Assembly (NCBI RefSeq): GCF_004005905.1
Contig: NZ_SACO01000009.1
Span: 1 to 64,000, forward strand
Direction: 5' to 3'
DNA from: Novosphingobium umbonatum
Lineage (GTDB): Bacteria > Pseudomonadota > Alphaproteobacteria > Sphingomonadales > Sphingomonadaceae
DNA: 64,000 nucleotides
Made by a program: the position numbers and the translations under genes. How positions within the stretch are numbered: the stretch's first letter is position 1; each line of letters opens with the position of its first letter. Below are positions 54,497 to 63,096 of the stretch, piece after piece. The notes under the pieces were generated by a model. That model was given only the letters and a program-made list of their open reading frames with translations, was not told the DNA's origin and ran no database searches.

Positions 54497-55353
54497 TGGT
54501 GGGGATTAACTGGACAGACCATGCGCGTTGTATGGTGGCAGCGAACTGGTGGTCCGATCCAAGTCAGTGTTGGTATGAGTGGCAATCGCTGCTGGGTGGC
54601 GTTTTAGCAGTTTTAGCGGCTGGTTTGACGATTCTCGTTACGCGCTGTCAGATGAAGCAGGCTGAGCGGCATAAGCAAGATGAGTTGGCATCTGTGCGAG
54701 AGCAGATGGAGCAGGTCGAAAATCAGCGATTAGATGAAATTCGTCGTCGTCATAATGCGGCCCGTATCGGGATGCCGTTTGCCGTTTCAGAGATCAGTGC
54801 GATGTGCCATTCGATGGCTGATAAACTGTTAGGTGAGATGCAGCGTCTAGATGTTGAAGCCGAGCACGGTGAGCCAGATGAAGTGGCTGTGAATCCTGAC
54901 ATTCTTAAGACGCGCAGACTTGATGAAATCTTGTTTCCAGCATCAGTGGCATCTAGCTTTCGTGAATTTACCGAAACACTGACGAATGATACGGATATAT
55001 GTCACATCTCGGAACTTATGAGTCAGCTGCAAATTCTGTGTGCTCGCTGGGCGTCTTTTGACTTTTCCGAAATTTTGGCGAAGGATAGATTGCTCAGCCT
55101 ATTGTTCGATGTCGCCAAAGTTGGCTATCTGAATGACTGCCTTTTTAACTATGTTCGCGGCTTGGAAAGCAAGGGATTTGGTGTTGTTGGAGTGATCTCT
55201 TACGAGGACGCATGGAAAGGGATTGGAGAAAAAGTTTTCAGTTTAATTTTTGATCGACCCGATATTTTTGATTTTGGCAAAATCAATGCCATGCTCAAGC
55301 GTCGGCGAGAGGATGGCTCATCCCCTTGGCTGGAAAAGTTTGAAGTTGAATGA
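54496..55353 (+). CDS. Membrane/coiled-coil protein of unknown function inside ruvAB
   Basis: A 285-residue protein: short periplasmic N terminus rich in Trp/Cys, one membrane segment ([18 protein letters not shown], about residues 31-48), then a charged coiled-coil-like region ([20 protein letters not shown]) and a mostly helical C-terminal domain without known motif. The ATG at 54496 shares one base with the ruvA stop, and the stop overlaps the ruvB start by four bases (ATGA). Hand counts of 60-base lines give 25 and 26 G+C, against 41 of 60 in ruvB, so it is a recent acquisition. No family is recognised; the plan resembles small membrane proteins found in defence loci, but nothing confirms that. 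Confidence 0.8.
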   Translation: MVGINWTDHARCMVAANWWSDPSQCWYEWQSLLGGVLAVLAAGLTILVTRCQMKQAERHKQDELASVREQMEQVENQRLDEIRRRHNAARIGMPFAVSEISAMCHSMADKLLGEMQRLDVEAEHGEPDEVAVNPDILKTRRLDEILFPASVASSFREFTETLTNDTDICHISELMSQLQILCARWASFDFSEILAKDRLLSLLFDVAKVGYLNDCLFNYVRGLESKGFGVVGVISYEDAWKGIGEKVFSLIFDRPDIFDFGKINAMLKRRREDGSSPWLEKFEVE

Positions 55354-56390
55354 CCGATAACCCCCTCCTTTCCGCCCATCGCCAGATCGAGGATATGGAC
55401 GCGGCTTTGCGTCCCAAGAGCTTGGCCGAATTTGTGGGTCAGGCCGCCGCCAAGGACAATCTGCGCGTGTTTATCGAAAGCGCGAAGAGCCGCAAGGAGG
55501 CGCTGGACCACACCTTGTTCTTCGGCCCGCCCGGCCTTGGCAAGACCACGCTGGCGCAGATTATCGCGCGCGAGCTGGGCGTGAATTTCAAGGCTACCTC
55601 CGGCCCCGTGATTGCCAAGACCGGCGATCTGGCCGCGCTGCTCACCAATCTGGAAGAGGGCGATGTGCTGTTCATCGACGAAATCCACCGCCTCAATCCG
55701 GTGGTGGAGGAAGTGCTCTATCCCGCGATGGAGGACCGCGCGCTCGATCTGATGATCGGGGAAGGCCCCTCGGCGCGTTCGGTGCGGATCGACCTGCCAC
55801 CCTTCACGCTGATCGGCGCCACCACACGGCAGGGCCTGCTGCAAACGCCTCTGCGCGACCGATTCGGCATTCCGGTCCGCCTGCAATTCTACAGCGTGGA
55901 GGAATTGGAGCGGGTGATCACCCGTGGCGCCAATCTGATGGGCATGAGCATCGAGCCGGAAGGCGCGCGCGAGATTGCCCGCCGTGCGCGGGGCACGCCG
56001 CGTGTGGCAGGCCGGTTGCTGCGCCGCGTGCGCGATTTCGCCCATGTCGCGGGCAGCGACCGCGTGACTCAGGCGATTGCGGACAATGCGCTGACCCGTC
56101 TGGAGGTGGATAATGCCGGATTGGACGCGCAGGATCGCCGCTACCTGCATATGATCGCCGATATTTACAAAGGCGGGCCGGTGGGGCTGGACACTCTGGC
56201 CGCTGGCCTGTCCGAACCGCGCGACACGGTGGAAGAAGTGATCGAGCCCTATCTGATCCAGCTGGGCATGGTGGCGCGCACGGCACGCGGGCGCTGTCTC
56301 AATGATCGCGCATGGCAGCATCTGGGGATTACACCGCCCTCGGCGCAGCCACCCGCTGGCGGGTTATTCGATTCGGCTGACGAGGGGTAA
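55350..56390 (+). CDS. ruvB: Holliday junction helicase subunit RuvB
   Basis: A 346-residue AAA+ motor that drives branch migration. Motifs are Walker [15 protein letters not shown] near residue 54, Walker [11 protein letters not shown] near 106, sensor [17 protein letters not shown] and the arginine finger region [14 protein letters not shown]. Its start lies within the stop of the inserted gene (ATGA overlap), so translation is coupled to that gene rather than directly to ruvA. The normal neighbour ruvC is not in the window. Confidence 0.97.
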   Translation: MTDNPLLSAHRQIEDMDAALRPKSLAEFVGQAAAKDNLRVFIESAKSRKEALDHTLFFGPPGLGKTTLAQIIARELGVNFKATSGPVIAKTGDLAALLTNLEEGDVLFIDEIHRLNPVVEEVLYPAMEDRALDLMIGEGPSARSVRIDLPPFTLIGATTRQGLLQTPLRDRFGIPVRLQFYSVEELERVITRGANLMGMSIEPEGAREIARRARGTPRVAGRLLRRVRDFAHVAGSDRVTQAIADNALTRLEVDNAGLDAQDRRYLHMIADIYKGGPVGLDTLAAGLSEPRDTVEEVIEPYLIQLGMVARTARGRCLNDRAWQHLGITPPSAQPPAGGLFDSADEG

Positions 56391-56622
56391 AGCGCTTTAC
56401 CCCTTGGCCGTCTGCCTGTTCCGATCTGATACGAGACCCCCGCGCCCCGCGCCTTTATGGCCAGAGTCCCGTTTCGGGACAGGGTGGCGCGGCCACCTGC
56501 CTTGCCCTCGCCTAGCTGTCCGGTGTTGAGTCATTCTCAAGCCGTGGATTGATCCTGCCATGCCGGCGTGCTGGCAAAAGGATCACTCGCAACAGCACGG
56601 GTGATGGAAAGAGAGCAAGAGC

Positions 56623-57675
56623 ATGTCGGTTCGGTTGGGCCTGGCCAAAGTGGCTACCTTGATTGCAGGCACGGCGCTGGTGGGCGGCGGTGCGGTGCAT
56701 TTCGCCGAGAAGCAGAGCGCGACCCATCCCCAATATATCAAGCATGCCAAAGCGCCGCTGATGGCCAAGAAGTCCGCGCCAAAGCCCAAGCCGGTGGTGC
56801 ATAAAATGGCCGCCGCGCCAAAGATCAAGCCGATCGTCAAGGATGTGCTGCCCGTATCGCCCAAGGCGGCGACCGCGGTGGTCGCTCCCCCGCCTGGCCT
56901 GCCCGCTGCCGATTTCACGCCCGCTGATCCGGGCCGCGTGCGCCGTCTGGCCGGTGGCTATGGCGGTGGCGGTTTTGGCGGCTTCATCGGCGGCTTCTTT
57001 GGCGCCGGCTCCAGCGGCAGCACCGTGGTGGTGGTCAATAACAATGGCAGCACCAGCGGTTCGAGCGGCAGTTCCAGTTCGTCGAGCGGTGGCTCTTCCT
57101 CCTCCTCCTCGTCTTCTTCGTCCAGTTCGTCGTCGTCTAGCAGCGGCGGGGTGAGCACCACGACCACCACGACAACGGGCGGGGTTTCGACCAGCACCAG
57201 CACATCGACCTCGACGACGACCGGTGGCACATCGACCACCAGCGGCGCGACCAGCACCTCCACTTCGACCACCAGTGGCGCCACCAGCACCACCAGCGGC
57301 GCGGTCAGCACCAGCACGTCGACCACCACCACTACCGGCGGCACCAGCACGACCACGGGGGGCAGCAGCACCTCAACCAACAGTTCGACCAGCACCAGCA
57401 CGTCGTCGACGACAGGCGGGACCAGCACGACCTCTGGCTGGTGGAACACCAATAGCAGCAGCACCAGCACGACGTCGGGCGCCAGCACCACGACGACCAG
57501 CGGCGCAACCACCACCACCACCAGCGGCGCTACTACGACTACGACCACGGGCGGCACCAGCTCGAACGGTTCCACCACCGGCGGCACCGAAGTGCCTGCT
57601 CCGCCGATGCTTCTGCTGTTTGGCGGGGCGGCATTGGCGGTGGCGGCGCGCCGGCGGAAACTGGCCAAGGCTTGA
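56623..57675 (+). CDS. Ser/Thr/Gly-rich exported protein with PEP-CTERM-like tail
   Basis: A 350-residue protein: N-terminal signal/anchor (LGLAKVATLIAGTALVGGGAV), a basic/Pro region, a Gly-rich patch near residue 112 (GGYGGGGFGGFIGGFFGAG), then roughly 190 residues made almost solely of Ser, Thr and Gly with a run of 17 or more Ser. The end is VPAPPMLLLFGGAALAVAA followed by RRRK, i.e. motif, hydrophobic helix and basic tail as in PEP-CTERM sorting signals. It is a likely exosortase substrate and O-glycosylation target. The DNA is repetitive; a length error or polymorphism is possible. Confidence 0.75.
   Translation: MSVRLGLAKVATLIAGTALVGGGAVHFAEKQSATHPQYIKHAKAPLMAKKSAPKPKPVVHKMAAAPKIKPIVKDVLPVSPKAATAVVAPPPGLPAADFTPADPGRVRRLAGGYGGGGFGGFIGGFFGAGSSGSTVVVVNNNGSTSGSSGSSSSSSGGSSSSSSSSSSSSSSSSSGGVSTTTTTTTGGVSTSTSTSTSTTTGGTSTTSGATSTSTSTTSGATSTTSGAVSTSTSTTTTTGGTSTTTGGSSTSTNSSTSTSTSSTTGGTSTTSGWWNTNSSSTSTTSGASTTTTSGATTTTTSGATTTTTTGGTSSNGSTTGGTEVPAPPMLLLFGGAALAVAARRRKLAKA
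57040..57590 (+). repeat. Low-complexity ACC/AGC repeat tract inside the Ser/Thr protein gene
   Basis: The tract is built of short units coding ST, TT, TSG and GGTST, such as accaccagcggcgc-like steps, in many unequal copies. The codons vary, so it looks selected at the protein level rather than by simple slippage. Confidence 0.8.
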
Positions 57676-57765
57676 TCCTTTTGGCGGATTGACGCCAAAG
57701 CCGCGCAAAATCCTGTCCTTATCGTCGCGCGCCCCTTCGCCTTTGGCGGCAAAGCTGCTAGAGGC

Positions 57766-59082
57766 ATGGGCGTGTCACCTTTTCCATGGACAGATCTTGT
57801 CATCATTATCGGGTTGGTCGTGCTCAATGGCATTTTTGCCATGTCAGAGCTGGCCATTGTCTCGGCGCGGCCGGCGCGTTTGCGGGTATTGGCCGATCGC
57901 GGCAATCGCGGGGCTATCGCCGCGCTGGCATTGACCGCTGATCCGGGCAAGCTGCTGTCCACCGCGCAAATCGGCATCACGCTGGTGGCGGTGGTGACGG
58001 GTGCCTTTTCCGAAGCCAGCCTGTCGAATCCGGTCGCTGAACGCATGGCGGGCATGGGCCTGCCCTTGCTCTATGCTGATCGTCTGGCCAGCGTGCTGGT
58101 GCTGGGCCTTACCACCTTTGTCAGCCTGATCGCGGGCGAATTGGTGCCCAAGCAGATTGCCCTGCGCCATGCCGAAAGGATCGCGGTGATCTCCTCGCCG
58201 CCCATGGCGCTGCTGGCGCGCTGGGCGGCGCCTTTGGTCTGGTTGCTGCAATGGTCGTCCGATGGCTTGCTGCACCTGCTGGGCGTCAAGGCGGCGGGCG
58301 AACAGCATGTGACGGCGGAGGAACTCCATCTCGTCTTTGCCGAGGCCACGCGTTCGGGCGTGATCGAGGAGGATGAGCGGGCGATTATGACCGGCATTAT
58401 GCGTCTGGCCGATCGCCCCGTGCGTGAGGTGATGACCCCGCGCACCGATCTGGACTGGATCGACCGCCATGCCAGTGAGGCGGATATCCGCGCCGCGATC
58501 AAGGAAAGCCCGCATTCGCTGCTGCCGGTGGGCGATGGTTCACCCGACAATATCATCGGCGTGGTAAAGGTGCGCGAAGTGCTGGCCGCGATGGTGGCGG
58601 GCGAGGCGGTGGAGCTGGAGCCCCTGATCCGCAAGGCCGAGATCGTGCCGGACCAGTTGGACGCGATGGATGCCTTGCGCGTGTTGCAGAATTCGGGCCT
58701 GTCCATGGCGCTGGTGCATGACGAATATGGCCATCTGGAAGGCGTGGTGACCCCTGCCGATCTGCTCTCTGCGCTGGTGGGCAATTTTGCCAGCCATCAG
58801 GACGAGGGCGACCATCCGATGGTGGTGGTGCGCGAGGATGGCTCGTTGTTGATTTCGGGCGCTTTGCCAGCGGACGCTATGGCCGACCGGATCGGTATCG
58901 ATCTGCCCGAAACGCGCGATTATGCGACGGTGGCGGGCTATGCCCTGTCGATCCTGAAGCGGCTGCCCAAGGAGGGCGACCATTTCCACGATCAGGGCTG
59001 GCGTTGGGAAGTGGTGGATATGGACCGGCGCAAGATCGACAAATTGCTGGCCAGCAAGGACGAGGTCGAAGCCGAAGCATAG
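57766..59082 (+). CDS. CNNM/CorC-type hemolysin-family protein
   Basis: A 438-residue protein: DUF21/CNNM membrane domain with SELAIVSARPARLRVLA near residue 26 and TAQIGITLVAVVTGAFSE, then tandem CBS domains (PVREVMTPRTDLDWID near 220; VVKVREVLAAM), and a C-terminal CorC_HlyC domain beginning HPMVVVREDGSLLISGALP. The family is linked to magnesium/cobalt transport or resistance; the old name hemolysin is misleading. Closely downstream of the Ser/Thr-rich protein but probably independent. Confidence 0.9.
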   Translation: MGVSPFPWTDLVIIIGLVVLNGIFAMSELAIVSARPARLRVLADRGNRGAIAALALTADPGKLLSTAQIGITLVAVVTGAFSEASLSNPVAERMAGMGLPLLYADRLASVLVLGLTTFVSLIAGELVPKQIALRHAERIAVISSPPMALLARWAAPLVWLLQWSSDGLLHLLGVKAAGEQHVTAEELHLVFAEATRSGVIEEDERAIMTGIMRLADRPVREVMTPRTDLDWIDRHASEADIRAAIKESPHSLLPVGDGSPDNIIGVVKVREVLAAMVAGEAVELEPLIRKAEIVPDQLDAMDALRVLQNSGLSMALVHDEYGHLEGVVTPADLLSALVGNFASHQDEGDHPMVVVREDGSLLISGALPADAMADRIGIDLPETRDYATVAGYALSILKRLPKEGDHFHDQGWRWEVVDMDRRKIDKLLASKDEVEAEA

Positions 59083-59120
59083 AAAAACCCCCGCGCGGAT
59101 CCGCTCCGGCGGGGGTTTTT
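59083..59120. terminator. Bidirectional terminator between CNNM and DUF3035 genes
   Basis: AAAAACCCCCGC (59083-59094) pairs with GCGGGGGTTTTT (59109-59120); both strands end with T-runs. It serves the two convergent genes. Confidence 0.92.
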
Positions 59121-59138
59121 CTATGCCTGAAAGGCGGC

Positions 59139-59552
59139 TTATTGCGCGGGCGTGCGGGCCTGCGCTTCGCGGCCATCGCCCTGCGGCGCGGCGATGATCG
59201 TCTTGGTCACCTCGCCCTTATCCGCAGTCTGCGTCTTGGGATCGGCCACGGTGGAGCGGATCGAGGGATCAGCGGCGCCAGCCTTGGCCACGGCGCTGCG
59301 TTCCACCGCGCTGCGGGCGGGGGCGGGGCCGAACAGGGCCTCGGTCACTTCGGCCTGGCTGTTGCGCGTGGTGGGGCGCGGGGCGCCCGGCTGCGGCGGG
59401 GTCAGCGCGAAATCTGGCGGAGCGAACAGGGGGGCCTGACGCTGCACCGCGAATTCATCGGGGCGCACGCGGTTGAACAACCCGCCCGCGCCGCAACCCG
59501 ACAGCAGGATGCAGGTGGCGCTGGCCAGCAGAATGGCGGAAGATTTGCGCAT
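59139..59552 (-). CDS. DUF3035 lipoprotein
   Basis: A 137-residue lipoprotein with lipobox LLSGC near residue 20 (mature N-terminal Cys) and the DUF3035 block FNRVRPDEFAVQRQAPLFAPPDFALTPPQP. The C-terminal half is variable and low-complexity. The family is typical of alphaproteobacteria beside lspA. Its function is unknown; the position next to the lipoprotein signal peptidase suggests envelope assembly. Six bases separate it from lspA. Confidence 0.86.
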   Translation of the reverse strand: MRKSSAILLASATCILLSGCGAGGLFNRVRPDEFAVQRQAPLFAPPDFALTPPQPGAPRPTTRNSQAEVTEALFGPAPARSAVERSAVAKAGAADPSIRSTVADPKTQTADKGEVTKTIIAAPQGDGREAQARTPAQ

Positions 59553-59558
59553 TGTCGG

Positions 59559-60122
59559 TTACTTCTCCGGGGCGGCAACGGGGTTGATAGGGGCCGCATC
59601 CTTCATGGGGTCGGGCTGTTTCTCGCCGGAAAACAGCGATCGGGCAAGCAGAATAACCACGCCGCAGGTGATGAAGGCATCGGCGAGGTTGAAGATGTAA
59701 AAGGGGCGCCAATCGCCAAAATGCAGATCGGCATAATCGACCACATAGCCCAGCCGCACGCGGTCGAGAATATTGCCCAAAGCGCCGCCCAGCACGAGGC
59801 CCAGCGCGGCCGTGTCAAAGCGGTTGGCTTCACGCAGCAGCCAGACCAGCACGCCCAGCGCAATCGCGCCTGTCATGCCCACCAGCGCCCAGCGCTGCGC
59901 ATCCGAACCGGCGGTGAGCAGGCCAAGGCTGACCCCGCGATTTTCCGCCCAGGTGAAATTGAAGAAGGGGATCACCTTCACCTGTTCGCGATAGGGCAGA
60001 TCGAGCAGGCCGATCATCGCCCATTTGAGCAGTTGATCCGCCACCAGCGCCAGCGCCGCCGCCGCAAAACCCGTGGTGCGGGCGCGGGTCAGGGCAGGGG
60101 AAGAGGCAGCGGATTGGCTCAT
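59559..60122 (-). CDS. lspA: Lipoprotein signal peptidase
   Basis: A 187-residue aspartic membrane protease that cleaves prolipoproteins after lipidation. The motifs are ALVADQLLKWA near residue 28, FTWAENRGVSLGLL, GGALGNILDRVRLGYVVDYAD (catalytic Asp) near 122 and FNLADAFITCGV (second Asp) near 145. The ATG at 60122 overlaps the ileS stop by one base (TAATG), so translation is coupled; the open frame extending further upstream overlaps ileS and lacks family similarity. Confidence 0.96.
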   Translation of the reverse strand: MSQSAASSPALTRARTTGFAAAALALVADQLLKWAMIGLLDLPYREQVKVIPFFNFTWAENRGVSLGLLTAGSDAQRWALVGMTGAIALGVLVWLLREANRFDTAALGLVLGGALGNILDRVRLGYVVDYADLHFGDWRPFYIFNLADAFITCGVVILLARSLFSGEKQPDPMKDAAPINPVAAPEK

Positions 60123-63010
60123 TACGCGGCGTCCATGCCCGACACTACCTGATCGCAACGTGAACAGAGATCGCCATCCTCGGTAACCTCTGGCAGGTGG
60201 CGCCAGCAGCGGCCGCATTTGTGGGCTTCGGTTGCAGCTACTGAAGTGAAGATAGCAGGGTGCTCTTTTGGAGCGGCGTGGCCTGCATCAAGGCTGACAT
60301 CCACGCTGGCGACAATAGCAATCTCTGCTAGATCGGCCCCGCTAAGGCGATTGAAATCAGACAGACTTTCAGCGCGGATTTGGATGCAGGCTTGGAGACT
60401 TGAGCCGATTTCCTTCTCGCGGCGCTTTGGTTCAACGACTTGGCTAATGGTTGAGCGAATTTCCCGGAGATAGGTCCACTCAGAGGTGAGGGATTCATCC
60501 GCCCACCCAGCATCCACCACCGGCCATTCCAGCAAATGCACGCTGTCAGCCTCGGGGAAGCGGCTCTTCCACACTTCCTCAGCCGTAAACACCAGCACCG
60601 GCGCGGCATAGCGGATCAGCGCATGGAGCAAAGTGTCCAGCACGGTGCGATAGGCCATCCGCTTGGGATCGGTGGGCGCATCGCAATAGAGGCAATCCTT
60701 GCGGATATCGAAGAAGAAGGCCGAGAGGTCTTCGTTGCAGAAATCGGTCAAAGCGCGGACATAGGTGTTGAAGTCAAAGGCATCCACCGCCGCCTTCAAC
60801 GTGCCGTCCAGCTTGGCCAGCAGCGCCAGCACATAGCGCTCCAGCTCCGGCATGGCCTCCACAGCCACCTTTTCGGCATCGCTGAAACCGTCCAGCGCGC
60901 CCAGCAGATAGCGGAAAGTGTTGCGCAGCTTGCGATACTGGTCGGCCACGCCTTTCAGGATTTCATCGCCAATGCGGTGGTCCTCGGTGTAATCCACCGA
61001 CAGAGCCCAGAGGCGGACGATATCCGCGCCATAGGTCTCCATCACCTTGATCGGATCGACCGTGTTGCCCAAGGACTTGGACATTTTCATGCCCTTGGCG
61101 TCCATGGTGAAACCATGGGTCAACACCGCCTTGTAGGGCGCATGGCCGCGCGTGCCGCAGGCTTCCAGCAAGCTCGACTGGAACCAGCCGCGATGCTGGT
61201 CAGAGCCTTCCAGATAGAGATCGGCATGGGGGCCGGTATAACCTTCGGGGCGCAGCAGATCGGGCCAGCGGCCGCTTTCCAGCACAAAGGCATGGGTGGA
61301 CCCGGAATCGAACCACACGTCCAGAATGTCGGTGACGCGCTCGTAATCCTCAAGGCGGTAATTCTCGCCCAGATAGTCCTGCGCGCGTTCCTCGTCCCAT
61401 GCGTCCACGCCTTCGGCCTTGATGGCGGCGATGATGCGGGCGTTGACAGCTGCGTCGTTCAGGTAAACGCCGGTTTCACGATGCACGAAAAGCGTGATCG
61501 GCACGCCCCATGCGCGCTGGCGGCTCAGCACCCAGTCGGGGCGGCCTTCGACCATGGCGCCAATGCGGTTGCGGCCCTTTTCGGGAATGAAGCGGGTGGC
61601 GGCAATCGCGGCCTTGGCGCGTTCGCGCAGAGTATCGGGCGAGAGCAGCGAGCCGAGATCGAACAGATCATCGTCATCGCCCATCGGCTTCAGGTCCTTG
61701 TCCATCGGCACGAACCATTGCGGCGTGCAGCGATAGATAACCTTGGCCTTGGAGCGCCAGCTATGCGGATAGGAATGCTTGTAATCCGCGCTGGCCGCCA
61801 CCAGACCGCCCGCCTCGCGCAGGGCGGTGCAGATCGGGCCGTCGGGCGCGTTGAACTTGGGGTTGATGACGCTGCCTTCCCCGCCCAGCCACAGCCAGTC
61901 GGCGCGGTAACGCCCGTCATTTTCCACCGCAAACACCGGCTTGATGCCATAGGATTTGCACAGGGCAAAGTCGTCTTCGCCATGGTCGGGCGCCATATGC
62001 ACAAAGCCGGTGCCCGAATCGGTGGTGACGAAATCGCCCGCCAGCAAGGGGCGCGGCGTGGCGAAGAAGCCGCCCAGATGATGCATCGGGTGGCGCACCT
62101 TCGCGCCGGTCAGCGCGGGGCCCTTCACATACATCAGGAAATCATAGCCATCCTCGTCAATACGCTTGAGGAAGCTGTCGATCAGCGGCTCTGCGATGAG
62201 GTATTTTTCCTCGCCCGCCTTGATCTGCAAATAGTCGATCGGGCGGCCAAAGGCCACCGCCTGGTTGGTGGGGATGGTCCATGGCGTGGTGGTCCAGATC
62301 ACCAGCTTGGTGCCGATCAGCTCGGGGATCTCGGGCGATTCGATGATTTCAAACGCCACGTCGATCTGGGTGGAGGTGATATCCTCATATTCCACCTCGG
62401 CCTCGGCCAGCGCGGTTTTTTCCACCGGCGACCACATCACCGGCTTGGCCCCGCGATAAAGCTGGCCGCTTTCGGCGAATTTCAGCAATTCGGCCACGAT
62501 CGTGCCTTCGGCGGCAAAATCCATGGTCAGATAGGGATTGTCCCAATCACCATTCACGCCAAGGCGCTTCAACTGCTCGCGCTGGGCATCCACCCACTGG
62601 CGGGCATAGGCGCGGCATTCGGCGCGGAATTCCTTAGGCGGAACCTCGTCCTTGTTCTTCTTCTTCTTGCGATATTCTTCCTCGACCTTCCATTCGATGG
62701 GCAGGCCGTGGCAATCCCAACCGGGCACATAGGGCGCGTCTTTGCCCAGCAGGCTTTGCGTACGCACCACCATGTCCTTCAGGATATGGTTGACCGCATG
62801 GCCCACATGGATGTTGCCATTGGCGTAGGGCGGGCCATCGTGAAGAATGAATTTTTTGCGTCCGGCACGTGCATCGCGCAAGCGGCGGTAGAGATCCTGC
62901 TCCTGCCAGCCCTTCAGGATAGCCGGCTCCTTTTGGGGCAGGCCGGCCTTCATCGGGAAATCGGTCTTCGGCAGGAAGACGGTCGAACGGAAATCACGCT
63001 TTTCGGTCAT
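60122..63010 (-). CDS. ileS: Isoleucyl-tRNA synthetase
   Basis: A 962-residue class I synthetase. Landmarks are the HIGH site DGPPYANGNIHVGHAVNHIL near residue 59, the editing domain with WTTTPWTIPTNQAVAFG, the KMSKS loop MKMSKSLGNTVDP near 640 and a C-terminal zinc ribbon CGRCWRHLPEVTEDGDLCSRC near 930. It joins ribF, lspA and the DUF3035 gene in one orientation, an order usual in sphingomonads. The gap to ribF is 86 bases. Confidence 0.98.
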   Translation of the reverse strand: MTEKRDFRSTVFLPKTDFPMKAGLPQKEPAILKGWQEQDLYRRLRDARAGRKKFILHDGPPYANGNIHVGHAVNHILKDMVVRTQSLLGKDAPYVPGWDCHGLPIEWKVEEEYRKKKKNKDEVPPKEFRAECRAYARQWVDAQREQLKRLGVNGDWDNPYLTMDFAAEGTIVAELLKFAESGQLYRGAKPVMWSPVEKTALAEAEVEYEDITSTQIDVAFEIIESPEIPELIGTKLVIWTTTPWTIPTNQAVAFGRPIDYLQIKAGEEKYLIAEPLIDSFLKRIDEDGYDFLMYVKGPALTGAKVRHPMHHLGGFFATPRPLLAGDFVTTDSGTGFVHMAPDHGEDDFALCKSYGIKPVFAVENDGRYRADWLWLGGEGSVINPKFNAPDGPICTALREAGGLVAASADYKHSYPHSWRSKAKVIYRCTPQWFVPMDKDLKPMGDDDDLFDLGSLLSPDTLRERAKAAIAATRFIPEKGRNRIGAMVEGRPDWVLSRQRAWGVPITLFVHRETGVYLNDAAVNARIIAAIKAEGVDAWDEERAQDYLGENYRLEDYERVTDILDVWFDSGSTHAFVLESGRWPDLLRPEGYTGPHADLYLEGSDQHRGWFQSSLLEACGTRGHAPYKAVLTHGFTMDAKGMKMSKSLGNTVDPIKVMETYGADIVRLWALSVDYTEDHRIGDEILKGVADQYRKLRNTFRYLLGALDGFSDAEKVAVEAMPELERYVLALLAKLDGTLKAAVDAFDFNTYVRALTDFCNEDLSAFFFDIRKDCLYCDAPTDPKRMAYRTVLDTLLHALIRYAAPVLVFTAEEVWKSRFPEADSVHLLEWPVVDAGWADESLTSEWTYLREIRSTISQVVEPKRREKEIGSSLQACIQIRAESLSDFNRLSGADLAEIAIVASVDVSLDAGHAAPKEHPAIFTSVAATEAHKCGRCWRHLPEVTEDGDLCSRCDQVVSGMDAA

Positions 63011-63096
63011 GGTAGGGTGCCTTAGCGCTCGTTAGCCCTCTGTGCAAATCCCAGAGAGCGAAAATGCGCGCCTAGCAGCGACTCGCCAAAGTTTTG

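Noticed and set aside
57040-57590. Possible CRISPR-like array in the repetitive tract
   Set aside because: Units are short, unequal and in frame with a Ser/Thr-rich protein; no constant repeat-spacer pattern. No CRISPR array was found anywhere.
60536-63025. 829-codon open frame antisense to ileS
   Set aside because: Same effect of codon bias; ileS is unambiguous.
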